Positions 1 to 9,067 of a stretch of 14,468 bases of DNA are shown in pieces. Location of the stretch: NCBI GenBank assembly GCA_946886865.1, contig CAMPJI010000054.1:1-14468 (forward strand). Reading direction: 5' to 3'. Origin of the DNA: an uncultured Lysobacterales bacterium (GTDB lineage Bacteria > Pseudomonadota > Gammaproteobacteria > Xanthomonadales > Xanthomonadaceae). The notes beneath the pieces were generated by a model that was not told the origin of the DNA, made no database searches, and saw only the letters and a list, made by a program, of their open reading frames with translations. Position 1 is the stretch's first letter. The number at the start of each line of letters is the position of its first letter. Made by a program: the position numbers and the translations under genes.

Positions 1-1088
1 TCGTGCTGCTGCCGCGCAACCGCGTGGTCGGCGTGTCGGCGCGGATCGAGGACGAATTCGAGCGCCAGCGCCTGAAGGCGATCGTCAGCCAGTTGACCCC
101 GCCCGACATCGGCCATGGCTACATCATCCGGACCAATGCCGAAGGCCAGCCGGAAGAACAGCTGGCCGAGGACGTGGCGTACCTGTCGCGCGCCTGGGCG
201 CTGATCGAGGAGAGCTCGCGCACGGCCCGGGTCGGCGAGCGCGTCTATGAGGACCTGTCGCTGCCACTGCGCGCCGTGCGCGACCTGATGCGGCGCGACG
301 TCGAGAAGGTGAAGGTCGACTCGCGCGAGACCTGCGACCGGCTGCGCGCGTTCGCCGCGCAGTACATGCCGGGGCTGGACGAGAAGATCGAGCACTACGG
401 CGGCGCGCGCCCGATCTTCGACCTGTACGGCGTCGAGGACGAGATCCAGCGTGCGCTCGACAAACAGGTGCCGCTGAAGTCCGGCGGGTATCTGGTCATC
501 GACCAGACCGAGGCGATGACCACGGTCGACATCAATACCGGCTCCTTCCTCGGCCAGCGCAACCTGGAGGAGACCGTCTACCGCACCAACCTGGAGGCGG
601 CGCAGTCGGTGGCGCGCCAGCTGCGGCTGCGCAACCTGGGCGGCATCATCATCATCGACTTCATCGACATGACCGATGCCGAGCACAAGCGCCAGGTGCT
701 GCGTCAGCTGGAGAAGGCGCTGGCCCGCGACCACGCCAAGACCACCGTCTACGACTTCTCGCCGCTGGGGCTGGTGGAGATGACGCGCAAGCGCACCACC
801 GAAAGCCTGGAGCGGCAGCTGAGCGAGCCCTGCCACGAGTGCGGCGGCCGCGGCATGCTCAAGACGCCCGAGACCGTGACGTACGAGATCTTCCGCGACA
901 TCGTCCGCCAGGTGCGGCAGTTCGACGCGCAGCGGCTGCTGGTGATTGCATCGCCGAAGGTGGTCACGCGCATCACCGAGGAGGAGTCCGCGGCGGTGGC
1001 CGAGCTGGAGGAGTTCCTCGGCAAGTCGATCCGGTTCCAGGGCGACGAGCAGTACGCGCAGGAGCAGTTCGATGTCGTGCTGCTTTGA
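1..1088 (+). CDS. rng: Ribonuclease G, 3' part (5' end outside window)
   Basis: RNase G is an endoribonuclease of the RNase E/G family that matures the 5' end of 16S rRNA and cleaves some mRNAs in the cytoplasm. The frame is already open at the window edge, so the N-terminal S1 RNA-binding part (roughly 130 residues by comparison with the 489-aa E. coli protein) is missing. The visible 361 residues hold the 5'-sensor and DNase I-like region. The two metal-binding aspartates lie in TTVDINTGSF (about residue 176 of the visible part) and IIIIDFIDM (about 219). The CHEC zinc-link motif that joins subunits in this family is at 277-280. The protein ends in EQFDVVLL right after the small domain and has no long C-terminal scaffold, which marks it as RNase G and not RNase E. 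The next gene starts 95 bp downstream on the same strand, and rng-yhdP is a conserved pair. Confidence 0.96.
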   Translation, partial: VLLPRNRVVGVSARIEDEFERQRLKAIVSQLTPPDIGHGYIIRTNAEGQPEEQLAEDVAYLSRAWALIEESSRTARVGERVYEDLSLPLRAVRDLMRRDVEKVKVDSRETCDRLRAFAAQYMPGLDEKIEHYGGARPIFDLYGVEDEIQRALDKQVPLKSGGYLVIDQTEAMTTVDINTGSFLGQRNLEETVYRTNLEAAQSVARQLRLRNLGGIIIIDFIDMTDAEHKRQVLRQLEKALARDHAKTTVYDFSPLGLVEMTRKRTTESLERQLSEPCHECGGRGMLKTPETVTYEIFRDIVRQVRQFDAQRLLVIASPKVVTRITEEESAAVAELEEFLGKSIRFQGDEQYAQEQFDVVLL

Positions 1089-1183
1089 GACAGGCGGCAG
1101 GAAATGGGTACCGGCGGACAGCACCGCGGCACGTCCGTTCGCCGGTCCCGCCGACCCATCCCGGGTAAGCGCGGCGAGCTGAC

Positions 1184-4100
1184 ATGCCGACGCCGCTGCG
1201 CCGCCGCCTGCGCCTGGCCCGTCGCGGGCTGGGTTACACCGTCGCCATCAGCCTGGTGCTGGTGGCGGTCGTGCTGGGCCTGGCCAGCCAGGTCCTGCCG
1301 CTGGCCGAGCGGCACCCGGCGCGCATCGCCGCATGGCTGAGCGAGCGTGCCGGCCGCCCGGTGGCGTTCGATGCGGTGGAGACGGCGTGGACCCGGCGCG
1401 GCCCGGTCCTGCTGCTGGACGGGTTGACCGTGGGCGAGGGGCGCGAGGCCTTCGCGGTCGGCGATGCCGAGATGCTGGTGTCGCTGTACGCCGGCCTGCT
1501 GCCGGGCCATGCGTTTTCCGAGCTGCGGCTGCGCGACCTGGACCTGACCCTGCAGCGCAGCGCCGACGGCCGCTGGAGCGTGCGCGGACTGCCTGGCAGC
1601 GACCGCCCCGCAGGCGATCCGCTGGACGCACTGGAAGGCCTGGGCGAGTTGCAGGTCGTGGGCGGCGCGCTGACGGTATCGGCACCGTCGCTGGGCATCG
1701 AAGCGCGGCTGCCGAAGATCGACCTGCGCCTCCAGGTGACCGGTGACCGCGTGCGTGCAGGTGTACGCGCATGGCCGGCGCTGGATGCCACGCCGCTGGA
1801 TGCCGCGCTGGACGTGGACCGCGACACCGGTACCGGGCGCGCATGGGGCGGCGCGCCCGAGGCGGATCTGCGCGCATGGGCTCCGCTGATGCGGGCGGCG
1901 GGCGTCGCCGTCGGCGCAGGCCGCGGCCGGGCGGACGCGTGGGTGGTCCTGCAGGACTACCGCGTGACCGACGCGCACGTCCGTGCGGCGCTCTCGGGCG
2001 TCGAGCTGCATTCCGTGGACGGGGTGGACGGTGCGTCCGTCCGGTTCTCGCGGGTCGATGGCCGCGCGCGCTGGCGCGTCGTCGATGCAGGCTGGCAGCT
2101 GGACCTACCGAACCTGCAGGTGGATGCCGCCAGTGCCAATGCCAATGCCACGTCCAACGCGGGCAGCGGTACGTACGAGCGCGTGTCGCTTGCGGTGGGC
2201 GAGGGCGTGGCCGTCGACGCGGCACGCCTCGACCTGGCACCGCTGGCCGCGGTCGCCGCATTGAGCGAACGCGTTCCGCCCGCCCTTGCCAGCTGGCTCA
2301 CGCAGGCCGGCGTGCGCGGCTCGCTGGCTGACGTGCGATTGCGCAGCGACGGCAAGCGCGTACACAGCGCGCAAGGCACGTTCGCGGACGCCGGCTTCGC
2401 GCCGGTAGGCGATGCGCCCGGCGTGTCAGGGATGGCGGGCGGTTTCGAGGCCGATGCGGCCGGCGCCGTCGTTCGGTTCCAGCCCGGCGCCGACGTGACG
2501 GTCGATTGGCCGCGCGGATTCGGTCGCGCGCACCGGGCGCGACTGGACGGCGCCGTCGCCGCGTGGCGCGACGGCGAGGGCTGGCGCGTCGGGACGGGCC
2601 GTCTCGGGATCGACGGTGAAGAGGTCGACCTCGCCGTGCGCGGCAACCTGTGGTGGCAGGGCGACGGCACCCGCCCACGGATGGACCTGGCCGCCCGCAT
2701 CGACCCGCTCGCGCTACCGGTCGCGAAGCACTTCTGGATCCGCCACCGCATGCCCGACGCTGTCGTGCGCTGGCTCGACCAGGCGCTGGTCGGCGGCCGC
2801 CTGGAAAACGGCCGCGCGCTGGTGTCGGGCGACCTCGATCACTGGCCGTTCCGCGATGGCGAAGGCCGGTTCGAAGCCACAGCGGATATCCGCGACGGCG
2901 TCCTGAAGTTCCAGCCGGAGTGGCCGGCGGCCGAGGCGGTGGACGCGACCGTCGCCTTCGTTGCCGACGGGCTCCAGCTGCGGGGCAGCGGCGCGCTGGC
3001 GGCCATCCCCATCGGCGCTTTGCAGGCCGACATCGACCGGTACCAGGGCGGCACGCTCACCGTCGGCGCCCGGGCCGACGCCGATGCATCACGCCTGCTC
3101 GCGCTGTTGCGCGACAGCCCGTTGCGCAAGGCGCACGGCGAGACGCTGGACAGCCTCCAGGCCGCTGGACCCGCCGGCGTGGCGTTTGGCCTCGCGTTAC
3201 CGCTGCGCAAGGGTCAGGCGACGCGCATCGACGGCCACGTCGACCTGCAGGGCGTGCAGCTGTCCGATCCGCGTTGGGACCTGGCGTTCACCCAGGTTCG
3301 CGGCCGGGCCGACTATGCGCAGGACGGCTTCCGCGCCGACGGGCTGTCGGCGCTGCTGGACGGGCGGCCGTCTCGGTTGTCGCTGCGCGCAGGCGGTGGC
3401 GTGGACGCGCCGGGCCACGTGTTCGAAGCCGCCCTGACCGCCCAACTGGGCGCCGAGGCGCTGGTGCCGCGCGTGCCGCAACTGGGCTGGCTGCAGCCGC
3501 ACATGACCGGCCGGTCGGACTGGACCGCCGACCTGGCGGTGGCCAAAGGCGGCGGGACGCGCCTGGACCTGGCATCGAACCTGGTCGGCACCGCGCTGAC
3601 ATTGCCCGCGCCACTGGACAAGGCGCCCCGGGTCGCGCTGCCCACCCGCGTCACCCTGGCGCTGCCGGTCGAAGGCGGCGACGTTGAAGTGGCGATGGGC
3701 AGCCGCGCAGCGGTGCGGGTGCGCCGCAATGGCGAACAGACCGGCGTGCGCGTCGAGCTGGGTGCACAGCGCGCGTCCGCGCCCCCCGTCCACGGACTCG
3801 TGGCCGCCGGGCAGGCGGATCGACTGGACGCTATCGGGTGGATCGCGCTGGCGCGCGCGGGCACGGGTTCGCAGACGCCGTCCGGCGGTGACGCCGGTCC
3901 GGGACTGCCGTTGCGGCGCGTCGATATCCGATCCCGCCGGCTTGAGTTGCTGGGCGGTGAGTTCGCCTCCGTCCGCGTGCAGGTCGATCCGGCAGCGGCG
4001 GGGGCGCTGGCCGTGCGCGTGGAGGGGCCGGCGCTGCAGGGGCGGCTGACGGTGCCCGTCGGCGGCCGCGCGATCACCGGCGATTTCCAGCGGGTGCATT

Positions 4101-5080
4101 GGCGCAGCGCCAGGGCCGCCGCTGCCACGAGCTCGGCCGATGCCGGGGCCGATAACCCGCCGCCCCGGGCCGTCGCCGTCGGTGCGGTGCCTGACGCAGG
4201 GGCAGTCGGAGGTCGCGACGAGGTCGACCCCGCGCGCATCCCGCCGCTGGCGCTGCAGATCGATGACCTGCGCGTCACCGATGCAGCACTGGGCGCGGTG
4301 ACGTTCCGCTCCCGACCCACGCCTGCGGGTCTGCGCGTGGAGCGCTTGCAGGCGCGCGCGCGCGACCAGGCCATCGATGTCACGGGCAGCTGGACCGGCC
4401 GGGGCGCCGCGTCGCGTACGCACCTGGTGGCGGGCGTGGACAGCGACGACATCGGCGCGCTGATGCAGGGCCTGGGCCTGGGCGGGCGGATCGCGGGGGG
4501 CGACGGCAACCTGCACCTGGACGTGCGCTGGCCCGGCAGCCCGGCCGCGTTCTCGCTGGCGTCGTTGGAGGGTGCGCTCACGCTCGATGCCCGCGACGGC
4601 CGGTTGCTGGAGGTCGAACCGGGCGCCGGGCGCGTCCTGGGCCTGCTGAGCATCGCCGAGCTTCCCCGCCGGTTGACGCTCGATTTCCGCGACTTTTTCT
4701 CCAAGGGCTTCGCGTTCAACCGCATCGACGGCAGTGTCCGCTTTGCCGACGGCCAGGCGCGCAGCGAGGGCCTGAAGATCGATGGCCCGGCCGCGGCGAT
4801 CGAGATTCGCGGGCAGGCCGATCTGCAGCGCGAACGGTTCGACCAGACCATCGAGGTCCGGCCCAAGGCGGGCAACCTGCTGACCGCGGTGGGGGCCATC
4901 GCAGGCGGGCCCGTGGGCGCGGCGATCGGCGCCGCCGCCAATGCGGTGCTCAGCCGCCCCCTGGGCGAGATCGCCGCCCGCACCTACCGCGTGACCGGCC
5001 CGTGGTCGGATCCGGAGGTCGACGTGGTCGAGGAGCGCGTGGCGCCGCCGGTCGCGTCCGGCCGGCCGCCAGCGGGCTGA
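1184..5080 (+). CDS. yhdP: YhdP-family AsmA-like envelope lipid-transport protein
   Basis: A 1298-aa protein of the YhdP family (TIGR02099/DUF3971 with AsmA-like C-terminus). YhdP, TamB and YdbH are AsmA-like bridge proteins implicated in moving phospholipids from the inner to the outer membrane. One N-terminal membrane anchor (about residues 17-40) follows a basic stretch, so the body should be periplasmic. The long middle has the alternating short beta-strand character expected of a repeating groove. The conserved C-terminal signature is clear: RVLGLLSIAELPRRLTLDF, then FRDFFSKGFAF (about 1160-1175), then a small-residue GAIAGGPVGAAIGAAANAV stretch. Length is close to E. coli YhdP (about 1266 aa). 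An Ala/Pro/Gly-rich segment near residues 978-1015 and an Asn/Ala/Ser run near 315-325 look like flexible linkers. The ATG at 1184 is chosen because it directly precedes the basic-plus-membrane segment; the ribosome site (GGCGAG, 1173-1178) is weak. It lies between rng and tldD, as in E. coli. Confidence 0.93.
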   Translation: MPTPLRRRLRLARRGLGYTVAISLVLVAVVLGLASQVLPLAERHPARIAAWLSERAGRPVAFDAVETAWTRRGPVLLLDGLTVGEGREAFAVGDAEMLVSLYAGLLPGHAFSELRLRDLDLTLQRSADGRWSVRGLPGSDRPAGDPLDALEGLGELQVVGGALTVSAPSLGIEARLPKIDLRLQVTGDRVRAGVRAWPALDATPLDAALDVDRDTGTGRAWGGAPEADLRAWAPLMRAAGVAVGAGRGRADAWVVLQDYRVTDAHVRAALSGVELHSVDGVDGASVRFSRVDGRARWRVVDAGWQLDLPNLQVDAASANANATSNAGSGTYERVSLAVGEGVAVDAARLDLAPLAAVAALSERVPPALASWLTQAGVRGSLADVRLRSDGKRVHSAQGTFADAGFAPVGDAPGVSGMAGGFEADAAGAVVRFQPGADVTVDWPRGFGRAHRARLDGAVAAWRDGEGWRVGTGRLGIDGEEVDLAVRGNLWWQGDGTRPRMDLAARIDPLALPVAKHFWIRHRMPDAVVRWLDQALVGGRLENGRALVSGDLDHWPFRDGEGRFEATADIRDGVLKFQPEWPAAEAVDATVAFVADGLQLRGSGALAAIPIGALQADIDRYQGGTLTVGARADADASRLLALLRDSPLRKAHGETLDSLQAAGPAGVAFGLALPLRKGQATRIDGHVDLQGVQLSDPRWDLAFTQVRGRADYAQDGFRADGLSALLDGRPSRLSLRAGGGVDAPGHVFEAALTAQLGAEALVPRVPQLGWLQPHMTGRSDWTADLAVAKGGGTRLDLASNLVGTALTLPAPLDKAPRVALPTRVTLALPVEGGDVEVAMGSRAAVRVRRNGEQTGVRVELGAQRASAPPVHGLVAAGQADRLDAIGWIALARAGTGSQTPSGGDAGPGLPLRRVDIRSRRLELLGGEFASVRVQVDPAAAGALAVRVEGPALQGRLTVPVGGRAITGDFQRVHWRSARAAAATSSADAGADNPPPRAVAVGAVPDAGAVGGRDEVDPARIPPLALQIDDLRVTDAALGAVTFRSRPTPAGLRVERLQARARDQAIDVTGSWTGRGAASRTHLVAGVDSDDIGALMQGLGLGGRIAGGDGNLHLDVRWPGSPAAFSLASLEGALTLDARDGRLLEVEPGAGRVLGLLSIAELPRRLTLDFRDFFSKGFAFNRIDGSVRFADGQARSEGLKIDGPAAAIEIRGQADLQRERFDQTIEVRPKAGNLLTAVGAIAGGPVGAAIGAAANAVLSRPLGEIAARTYRVTGPWSDPEVDVVEERVAPPVASGRPPAG

Positions 5081-5219
5081 GCCGGCCGGTTGATTCGTCC
5101 CCCACGGGCCTCCATCTGGGTGGCATCCCCCTTCAAGATGGCCGATGGTGGTGCGGTTGCCGCACTGCCTGTGTGCCGCGCCGGTCCGCCTCGTCCCCTT
5201 TTCACTTCCAGGCCCTGCC

Positions 5220-6662
5220 ATGACGCTTCCGCTGCAACTTGCCGAATCCCGCCTGCTGCTGCCCGCCGGGCTCGATACCGGGGGGCTGGAGCGCGCGTTC
5301 GGGTCACTGCTCGGCCCGGGCGTGGATTTCGGCGACCTGTATTTCCAGCACACCCGCCACGAGAGTTGGACGGTCGAAGACGGCACCGTCAAGAACGGCG
5401 CGCATTCGATCGAGCAGGGCGTGGGCGTGCGCGCGATCAGCGGCGAGAAGACGGGCTTTTCCTATTCGGACGAGATCAACGGCGAGGCGCTGCAACTGGC
5501 GGCCAAGTCCGCGCGGGCCATCGCGCGTGACGGCTCCAGCGTGACCACGCGCGCGCTGGTGCGCGGCCAGGCGCGCGACCTCTACCGTCCCGAGGATCCG
5601 ATCGACTCGCTGCCCAACGAGGAGAAGGTCGAGGCGCTGCGCCGCATCGACCGCTACGTGCGCGCCGCCGACCCGCGTGTGACGCAGGTGGTGGTCAGCC
5701 TCTCGGGCAGCCTGGACACCGTGCTGGTCGCGCGCAGCGACGGCGTGCTGGCCGCCGACGTGCGCCCACTCGTGCGCTTCAACGTGCAGGTGATCGTCGA
5801 ACAGAACGGCCGCCGCGAAAGCGGCTATTCCGGCGGCGGCGGCCGCTACGGGTACGCCGAGCTGCTCGGCGACGGCAAGCCCGAGGGCTTCGCCCGCGAG
5901 GCACTGCGCCAGGCGCTGGTCAACCTGGAGGCCGTCGATGCACCGGCCGGGATCATGCCGGTCGTGCTCGGCAACGGTTGGCCCGGCGTGCTGCTGCACG
6001 AGGCGGTCGGCCACGGCCTGGAAGGGGACTTCAACCGCAAGGGCACGTCGACCTACGCCGGCCGTATGGGCCAGCGGGTGGCGGCACCGGGCGTGACCAT
6101 CGTCGACGACGGCACGCTGCCGGGGCGCCGTGGCTCGCTCAACGTCGACGACGAGGGCAACCCGACCCAGTGCACCACCCTGATCGAGGACGGCGTGCTG
6201 GTCGGCTACATGCAGGACACGCTCAACGCGCGGCTGATGGGCGTGGCGCCGACCGGCAACGGCCGCCGCGAGTCGTTCGCGCACCTCACGATGCCGCGCA
6301 TGACCAATACCTACATGCGCGCCGGCAACGACGACCCGGAGGACATGATCCGCTCGGTCAAGCGCGGCCTGTACGCCGTCAACTTCGGCGGCGGCCAGGT
6401 CGACATCACCAGCGGCAAGTACGTGTTCTCCGCCACCGAGGCCTACCTGATCGAGGACGGCAAGATCACCGCACCGGTCAAGGGCGCCACGCTGATCGGC
6501 AACGGCCCGGAGACGATGCAGAAGGTGCGCATGGTCGGCCACGACCTGGCGCTGGACGAAGGCGTCGGGGTGTGCGGCAAGGACGGCCAGAGCGTGCCGG
6601 TCGGCGTCGGCCAGCCGTCACTGCTGATCGAAGGGCTGACGGTGGGTGGCACGCAGGCGTGA
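5220..6662 (+). CDS. tldD: Metalloprotease TldD
   Basis: TldD is the catalytic zinc subunit of the TldD/TldE (PmbA) protease, which degrades unfolded peptides and is known in E. coli for microcin B17 processing and CcdA degradation. The protein is 480 aa, essentially the family length (E. coli 481). The HExxxH zinc motif is present as [14 protein letters not shown] (His260, Glu261, His265), and the conserved C-terminal cysteine expected as a third ligand is in [10 protein letters not shown] (Cys452). The C-terminus [13 protein letters not shown] is typical. The frame is open upstream to an ATG at 5145, but that adds 25 residues with no family character, so I use the ATG at 5220, which gives the normal N-terminus. 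No convincing Shine-Dalgarno precedes it. The 140-bp gap after yhdP holds a small perfect hairpin (5151-5156 with 5160-5165). Its partner pmbA lies 0.9 kb downstream, beyond the oppositely oriented yjgA. Confidence 0.96.
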   Translation: MTLPLQLAESRLLLPAGLDTGGLERAFGSLLGPGVDFGDLYFQHTRHESWTVEDGTVKNGAHSIEQGVGVRAISGEKTGFSYSDEINGEALQLAAKSARAIARDGSSVTTRALVRGQARDLYRPEDPIDSLPNEEKVEALRRIDRYVRAADPRVTQVVVSLSGSLDTVLVARSDGVLAADVRPLVRFNVQVIVEQNGRRESGYSGGGGRYGYAELLGDGKPEGFAREALRQALVNLEAVDAPAGIMPVVLGNGWPGVLLHEAVGHGLEGDFNRKGTSTYAGRMGQRVAAPGVTIVDDGTLPGRRGSLNVDDEGNPTQCTTLIEDGVLVGYMQDTLNARLMGVAPTGNGRRESFAHLTMPRMTNTYMRAGNDDPEDMIRSVKRGLYAVNFGGGQVDITSGKYVFSATEAYLIEDGKITAPVKGATLIGNGPETMQKVRMVGHDLALDEGVGVCGKDGQSVPVGVGQPSLLIEGLTVGGTQA

Positions 6663-6698
6663 GTGGGTTCGCGGCTTCGCGTATCGCACCAGCAAGGT

Positions 6699-6883
6699 CC
6701 TTCTCCCCGTGGGAGAAGGTGCCCGAAGGGCGGATGAGGGTTCGGCGGAGTGGTGGAAATGAAGTGGCTGAGGCTGTCTGTGGGCGCACGTACTGCGTCG
6801 ATAGGTCCCGCTCTTCTGCAACGGGCGCAAAGGCACCGCTCCGCCGAACCCTCTCCCCAACCCCTCTCCCGGAGGGAGAGGGG
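6699..6883. repeat. Compound inverted-repeat element with terminal hairpins
   Basis: About 185 bp between the convergent tldD and yjgA. The left end is a perfect 9-bp hairpin (CCTTCTCCC at 6699-6707 with GGGAGAAGG at 6711-6719, 3-nt loop). The right end is a perfect 10-bp hairpin (6861-6870 with 6874-6883, 3-nt loop). Inside, GAGGGTTCGGCGGAG (6736-6750) is exactly inverted at 6839-6853, bracketing an 88-bp centre. The left half continues from its hairpin as GGTGCCCGAAGGGCGGATGA, and the right half reads CCCTCTCCCCAACCCC. I recognise both as recurrent intergenic sequences in Xanthomonadaceae genomes; this is recall, not a search. No ORF with coding character is inside. The right hairpin stops one base before the yjgA stop codon. 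It may act as a transcript barrier for both genes, but no T-tract follows either hairpin. A non-autonomous mobile repeat (MITE- or REP-like) is the likeliest class. Confidence 0.8.
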
Positions 6884-7456
6884 CTAGAGCGCTGCGCCGT
6901 CGTCGTCGGCGTCCGCGGAATCGCCATCAACCAGCAACCCGCGCAATTCCCGGAACAGCTCGCGGTACGCCCGTGGCGGCTTGTTGCGCTTGCGCTCCTC
7001 CAGCGCGTTGCGCACCAGCTGGCGCAGGTGCTGGCGGTCGGCGGTGGGATGCTCGTCGAGCAGCGCGCCCAGCGCGGCGTCGCCCTCATCGAGCAAACGC
7101 TCGCGCCACGCCTCGACGCGGTGCATCGCCGCCGTCTCGCGGCGCGCCGCTTCGCCCTTCTCGTCGAGCGCGTCGCGGATCGCTTCAAGCGTCTCGTCGT
7201 CCTCGCGCCGCATCTGCTTGGCCAGGTACGCCAGCTGGCGCTTGTGGGCGATGTGCGAGGTGATGCGGCGGGTGTCCAGGATGTGCGGCAGCAGGTGCTC
7301 GGGTATCGGCAACTTGGCCAGCTGGGCGTCGGTCAGCGCCACCAGCTGCTCGCCCAGCGCCAGTACCTCCAGCGCCTCGCGTCGCTGCTGGCTGCGGCTG
7401 TCGCCGCGGTATTCACCGGTGTCCTCGTCGATGCCGCGCATTCGTATCGTTTCCAT
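6884..7456 (-). CDS. yjgA: DarP/YjgA ribosome-associated protein (DUF615)
   Basis: YjgA (DarP) is a DUF615 protein that binds pre-50S ribosomal particles and helps late large-subunit maturation. The product is about 190 aa and mostly helical and charged, slightly longer than E. coli YjgA (183 aa). Family features include the N-terminal [20 protein letters not shown], the LGEQLVAL and [10 protein letters not shown] segment, and [20 protein letters not shown] at about residues 63-82. A conserved basic helix [19 protein letters not shown] comes near the end, followed by an acidic tail. I place the start at the ATG at 7456. A second in-frame ATG at 7441 ([11 protein letters not shown]) fits the family N-terminus equally well, and neither has a strong ribosome site. 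The gene is convergent with tldD and divergent from pmbA, which starts 84 bp away; yjgA and pmbA are also adjacent and divergent in E. coli. The stop codon abuts the compound repeat. Confidence 0.93.
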   Translation of the reverse strand: METIRMRGIDEDTGEYRGDSRSQQRREALEVLALGEQLVALTDAQLAKLPIPEHLLPHILDTRRITSHIAHKRQLAYLAKQMRREDDETLEAIRDALDEKGEAARRETAAMHRVEAWRERLLDEGDAALGALLDEHPTADRQHLRQLVRNALEERKRNKPPRAYRELFRELRGLLVDGDSADADDDGAAL

Positions 7457-7540
7457 TTCGTCCGGCCGGCGTGACCGCCCGGGGCACAAGAATCAGGCTC
7501 CCCGGCAGCGCCGCGGGGCAACGCAAACAAGGATAAGCCA

Positions 7541-8935
7541 TTGAACGCCATCGCCCCCGCCGAGTCCCTTGCCCCCCGGTCGCCCAACGAGGTCGACAGC
7601 GACGCGCGCCTGGACGCGCTGGCCGACCTGTCCCAGCGCCTGCTGGCCAGTGCCCGGCGCCGCGGCGCCAGCCAGGCCGAGGTGTCGTGTTCGGAAGAGA
7701 CCGGGCTCAACGTCAACGTGCGCATGGGCGAGGTCGAGACGGTGGAGTCCACCCGTGACCGCGGCATCGCCGTCACCGTCTACTTCGGCACGCGCAAGGG
7801 CAGCGCCAGCACGGCCGACCTGCGCGAGGAGAGCCTGGAGGCGACCGTCGAGCAGGCCTGCGCGATCGCCCGCTACACCGAGGACGACTCGGCCGCGGGC
7901 CTGGCCGATGCCGAGCTGATGGCCACCGACCTGCGCGAGTTCGACAGCTGGCACCCGTGGGCGGTCGACGCCGACCAGGCCATCGACCTGGCGCTGGCGG
8001 CCGAGGCCGCGGGCCGCGAGGTCGACGCGCGCATCGGCAACTCCGATGGCGCCTCCGTCGGCAGCGGCACCAGCCTCGGCGTCTACGCGAACTCGCACGG
8101 CTTCATCGGCCGCGAGCGCAGCACCCAGCACAGCATCGGCTGCGCGCTGATCGCCGGCCACGGCGACGCGATGCAGCGCGACGGCTGGTACAGCATCGCG
8201 CTGGCCGCCGACGAGTTGGAGTCCGCCGTCGCCATCGGCCGCAAGGCGGGCGAGCGCGCGGTATCGCGGCTGGCGCCGCGGCCGGTCGCCACCGGGCACT
8301 ACCAGGTGGTGTTCTCGGCCGAAATCGCGCGCTCGCTGGTCGGCCACCTGGTCGGTGCGGTGTCGGGCGGCGCGCTGTACCGCAAGTCCAGCTTCCTGCT
8401 CGACAGCGCCGGCACGCAACTGTTTCCCGACTGGTTCTCGATCGAGGAGCGGCCGTTCCTGCCGCGTGGCTTCCGGTCCGCCTCCTTCGATGCCGAGGGC
8501 GTCGCGGTGCGCGAGTCGGCCCTGGTCAGCGGCGGCGTGCTGCAGCGCTACGTGCTGGGCAGCTACTCGGCGCGTCGCCTCGGGCTGCAGACCACGGGCA
8601 ACGCGGGCGGCGTGCACAACCTGCACGTGGCGTCCAACGCCGGCGACCTGGATTCGCTGCTGGCCGGCATGGGCCGCGGCCTGCTGGTCACCGAGCTGAT
8701 GGGGCAGGGCGTCAACGCGATCACCGGCGACTACTCGCGCGGCGCGGCGGGCTTCTGGATCGAGGACGGCCGCATCGCCTACCCGGTGGACGGCATCACC
8801 ATCGCCGGCAACCTCAAGACGATGTTCCAGGCCATCGAGGCGGTCGGCAGCGATATCGACCCGCGCTCGCACATCCGCACCGGTTCGATCCTGCTGGGGC
8901 GCATGACCGTGGCGGGCGGTTCGGCGGAAGGCTGA
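7541..8935 (+). CDS. pmbA: Metalloprotease-like subunit PmbA/TldE
   Basis: PmbA (TldE) is the partner of TldD in the heteromeric peptidase; the family lacks the HExxxH motif and is thought to assist substrate handling. The product is 464 aa (E. coli about 450). No HExxxH is present, as expected. Recognisable segments are RMGEVETVESTRDRGIAVTVYFG near residues 61-83, GALYRKSSFLLDSAG in the middle, and the C-terminal signature NAGGVHNLHV, then LLVTELMGQGVNAITGDYSRG, then GSDIDPRSHIRTGSILLGRMTVAG. The start is a TTG at 7541. It is supported by AAGGA at 7529-7533 with 7-nt spacing, which is the best ribosome site near the family N-terminus, and no suitable ATG lies between it and the conserved region. 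The rare start codon may tune PmbA output relative to TldD (inference). The spacer to the divergent yjgA should contain both promoters, but I could not pick a clear -35/-10 pair. Confidence 0.95.
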   Translation: MNAIAPAESLAPRSPNEVDSDARLDALADLSQRLLASARRRGASQAEVSCSEETGLNVNVRMGEVETVESTRDRGIAVTVYFGTRKGSASTADLREESLEATVEQACAIARYTEDDSAAGLADAELMATDLREFDSWHPWAVDADQAIDLALAAEAAGREVDARIGNSDGASVGSGTSLGVYANSHGFIGRERSTQHSIGCALIAGHGDAMQRDGWYSIALAADELESAVAIGRKAGERAVSRLAPRPVATGHYQVVFSAEIARSLVGHLVGAVSGGALYRKSSFLLDSAGTQLFPDWFSIEERPFLPRGFRSASFDAEGVAVRESALVSGGVLQRYVLGSYSARRLGLQTTGNAGGVHNLHVASNAGDLDSLLAGMGRGLLVTELMGQGVNAITGDYSRGAAGFWIEDGRIAYPVDGITIAGNLKTMFQAIEAVGSDIDPRSHIRTGSILLGRMTVAGGSAEG

Positions 8936-9009
8936 CCGCCCGTGCCAGAGCGCCACGACAGGACGGCACCCGCGCACTAGCCCATCGGTTGGGTTGAAGC
9001 CGCAGGCGC

Positions 9010-9058
9010 CCGGCACGATCTTGTCCTTGCGTGCCGGCCCCATGCCCGGCGCAAGGAG
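9010..9058 (+). promoter_or_regulatory. Leader with two mutually exclusive hairpins, one hiding the ribosome site
   Basis: Hairpin A is a perfect 8-bp stem: CCGGCACG (9010-9017) with CGTGCCGG (9030-9037), 12-nt loop. Hairpin B is a perfect 8-bp stem: TCCTTGCG (9024-9031) with CGCAAGGA (9050-9057). It is extended inward by CCGG (9034-9037) with CCGG (9046-9049) after a 2-nt bulge. B buries most of the AAGGAG Shine-Dalgarno (9053-9058) of the gene starting at 9068. A and B share bases 9030-9037, and the loop of A holds the anti-ribosome-site bases, so both cannot form together. This is the layout of an on/off translational switch such as a riboswitch platform, an RNA thermometer or a protein-bound leader. 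The pairing is read directly from the sequence; the regulatory role is inferred. No known riboswitch class is recognised. Confidence 0.5.
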
Positions 9059-9067
9059 TCCGCCCCC

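Noticed and set aside
2131..2155. Short GCCAAT repeats in yhdP as a possible phase-variable tract
   Set aside because: Only two to three 6-bp units, in frame and encoding a plausible Asn/Ala linker; length change by one unit would not shift the frame.
5145..5219. N-terminal extension of TldD from the ATG at 5145
   Set aside because: The extra 25 residues have no TldD character and overlap the spacer hairpin; starting at 5220 gives the usual 480-aa length.
3197..5392. Minus-strand open frame of 731 codons opposite yhdP
   Set aside because: It is a mirror of the yhdP coding frame with low-complexity His/Gln/Arg/Ala composition; yhdP has clear family signatures on the other strand.
8994..9022. 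TTGAAG and GATCTT as a -35/-10 pair before the first DUF4870 gene
   Set aside because: Spacing is 17 bp, but the -10 matches only three of six bases, and the implied start would cut off hairpin A; too weak to call.
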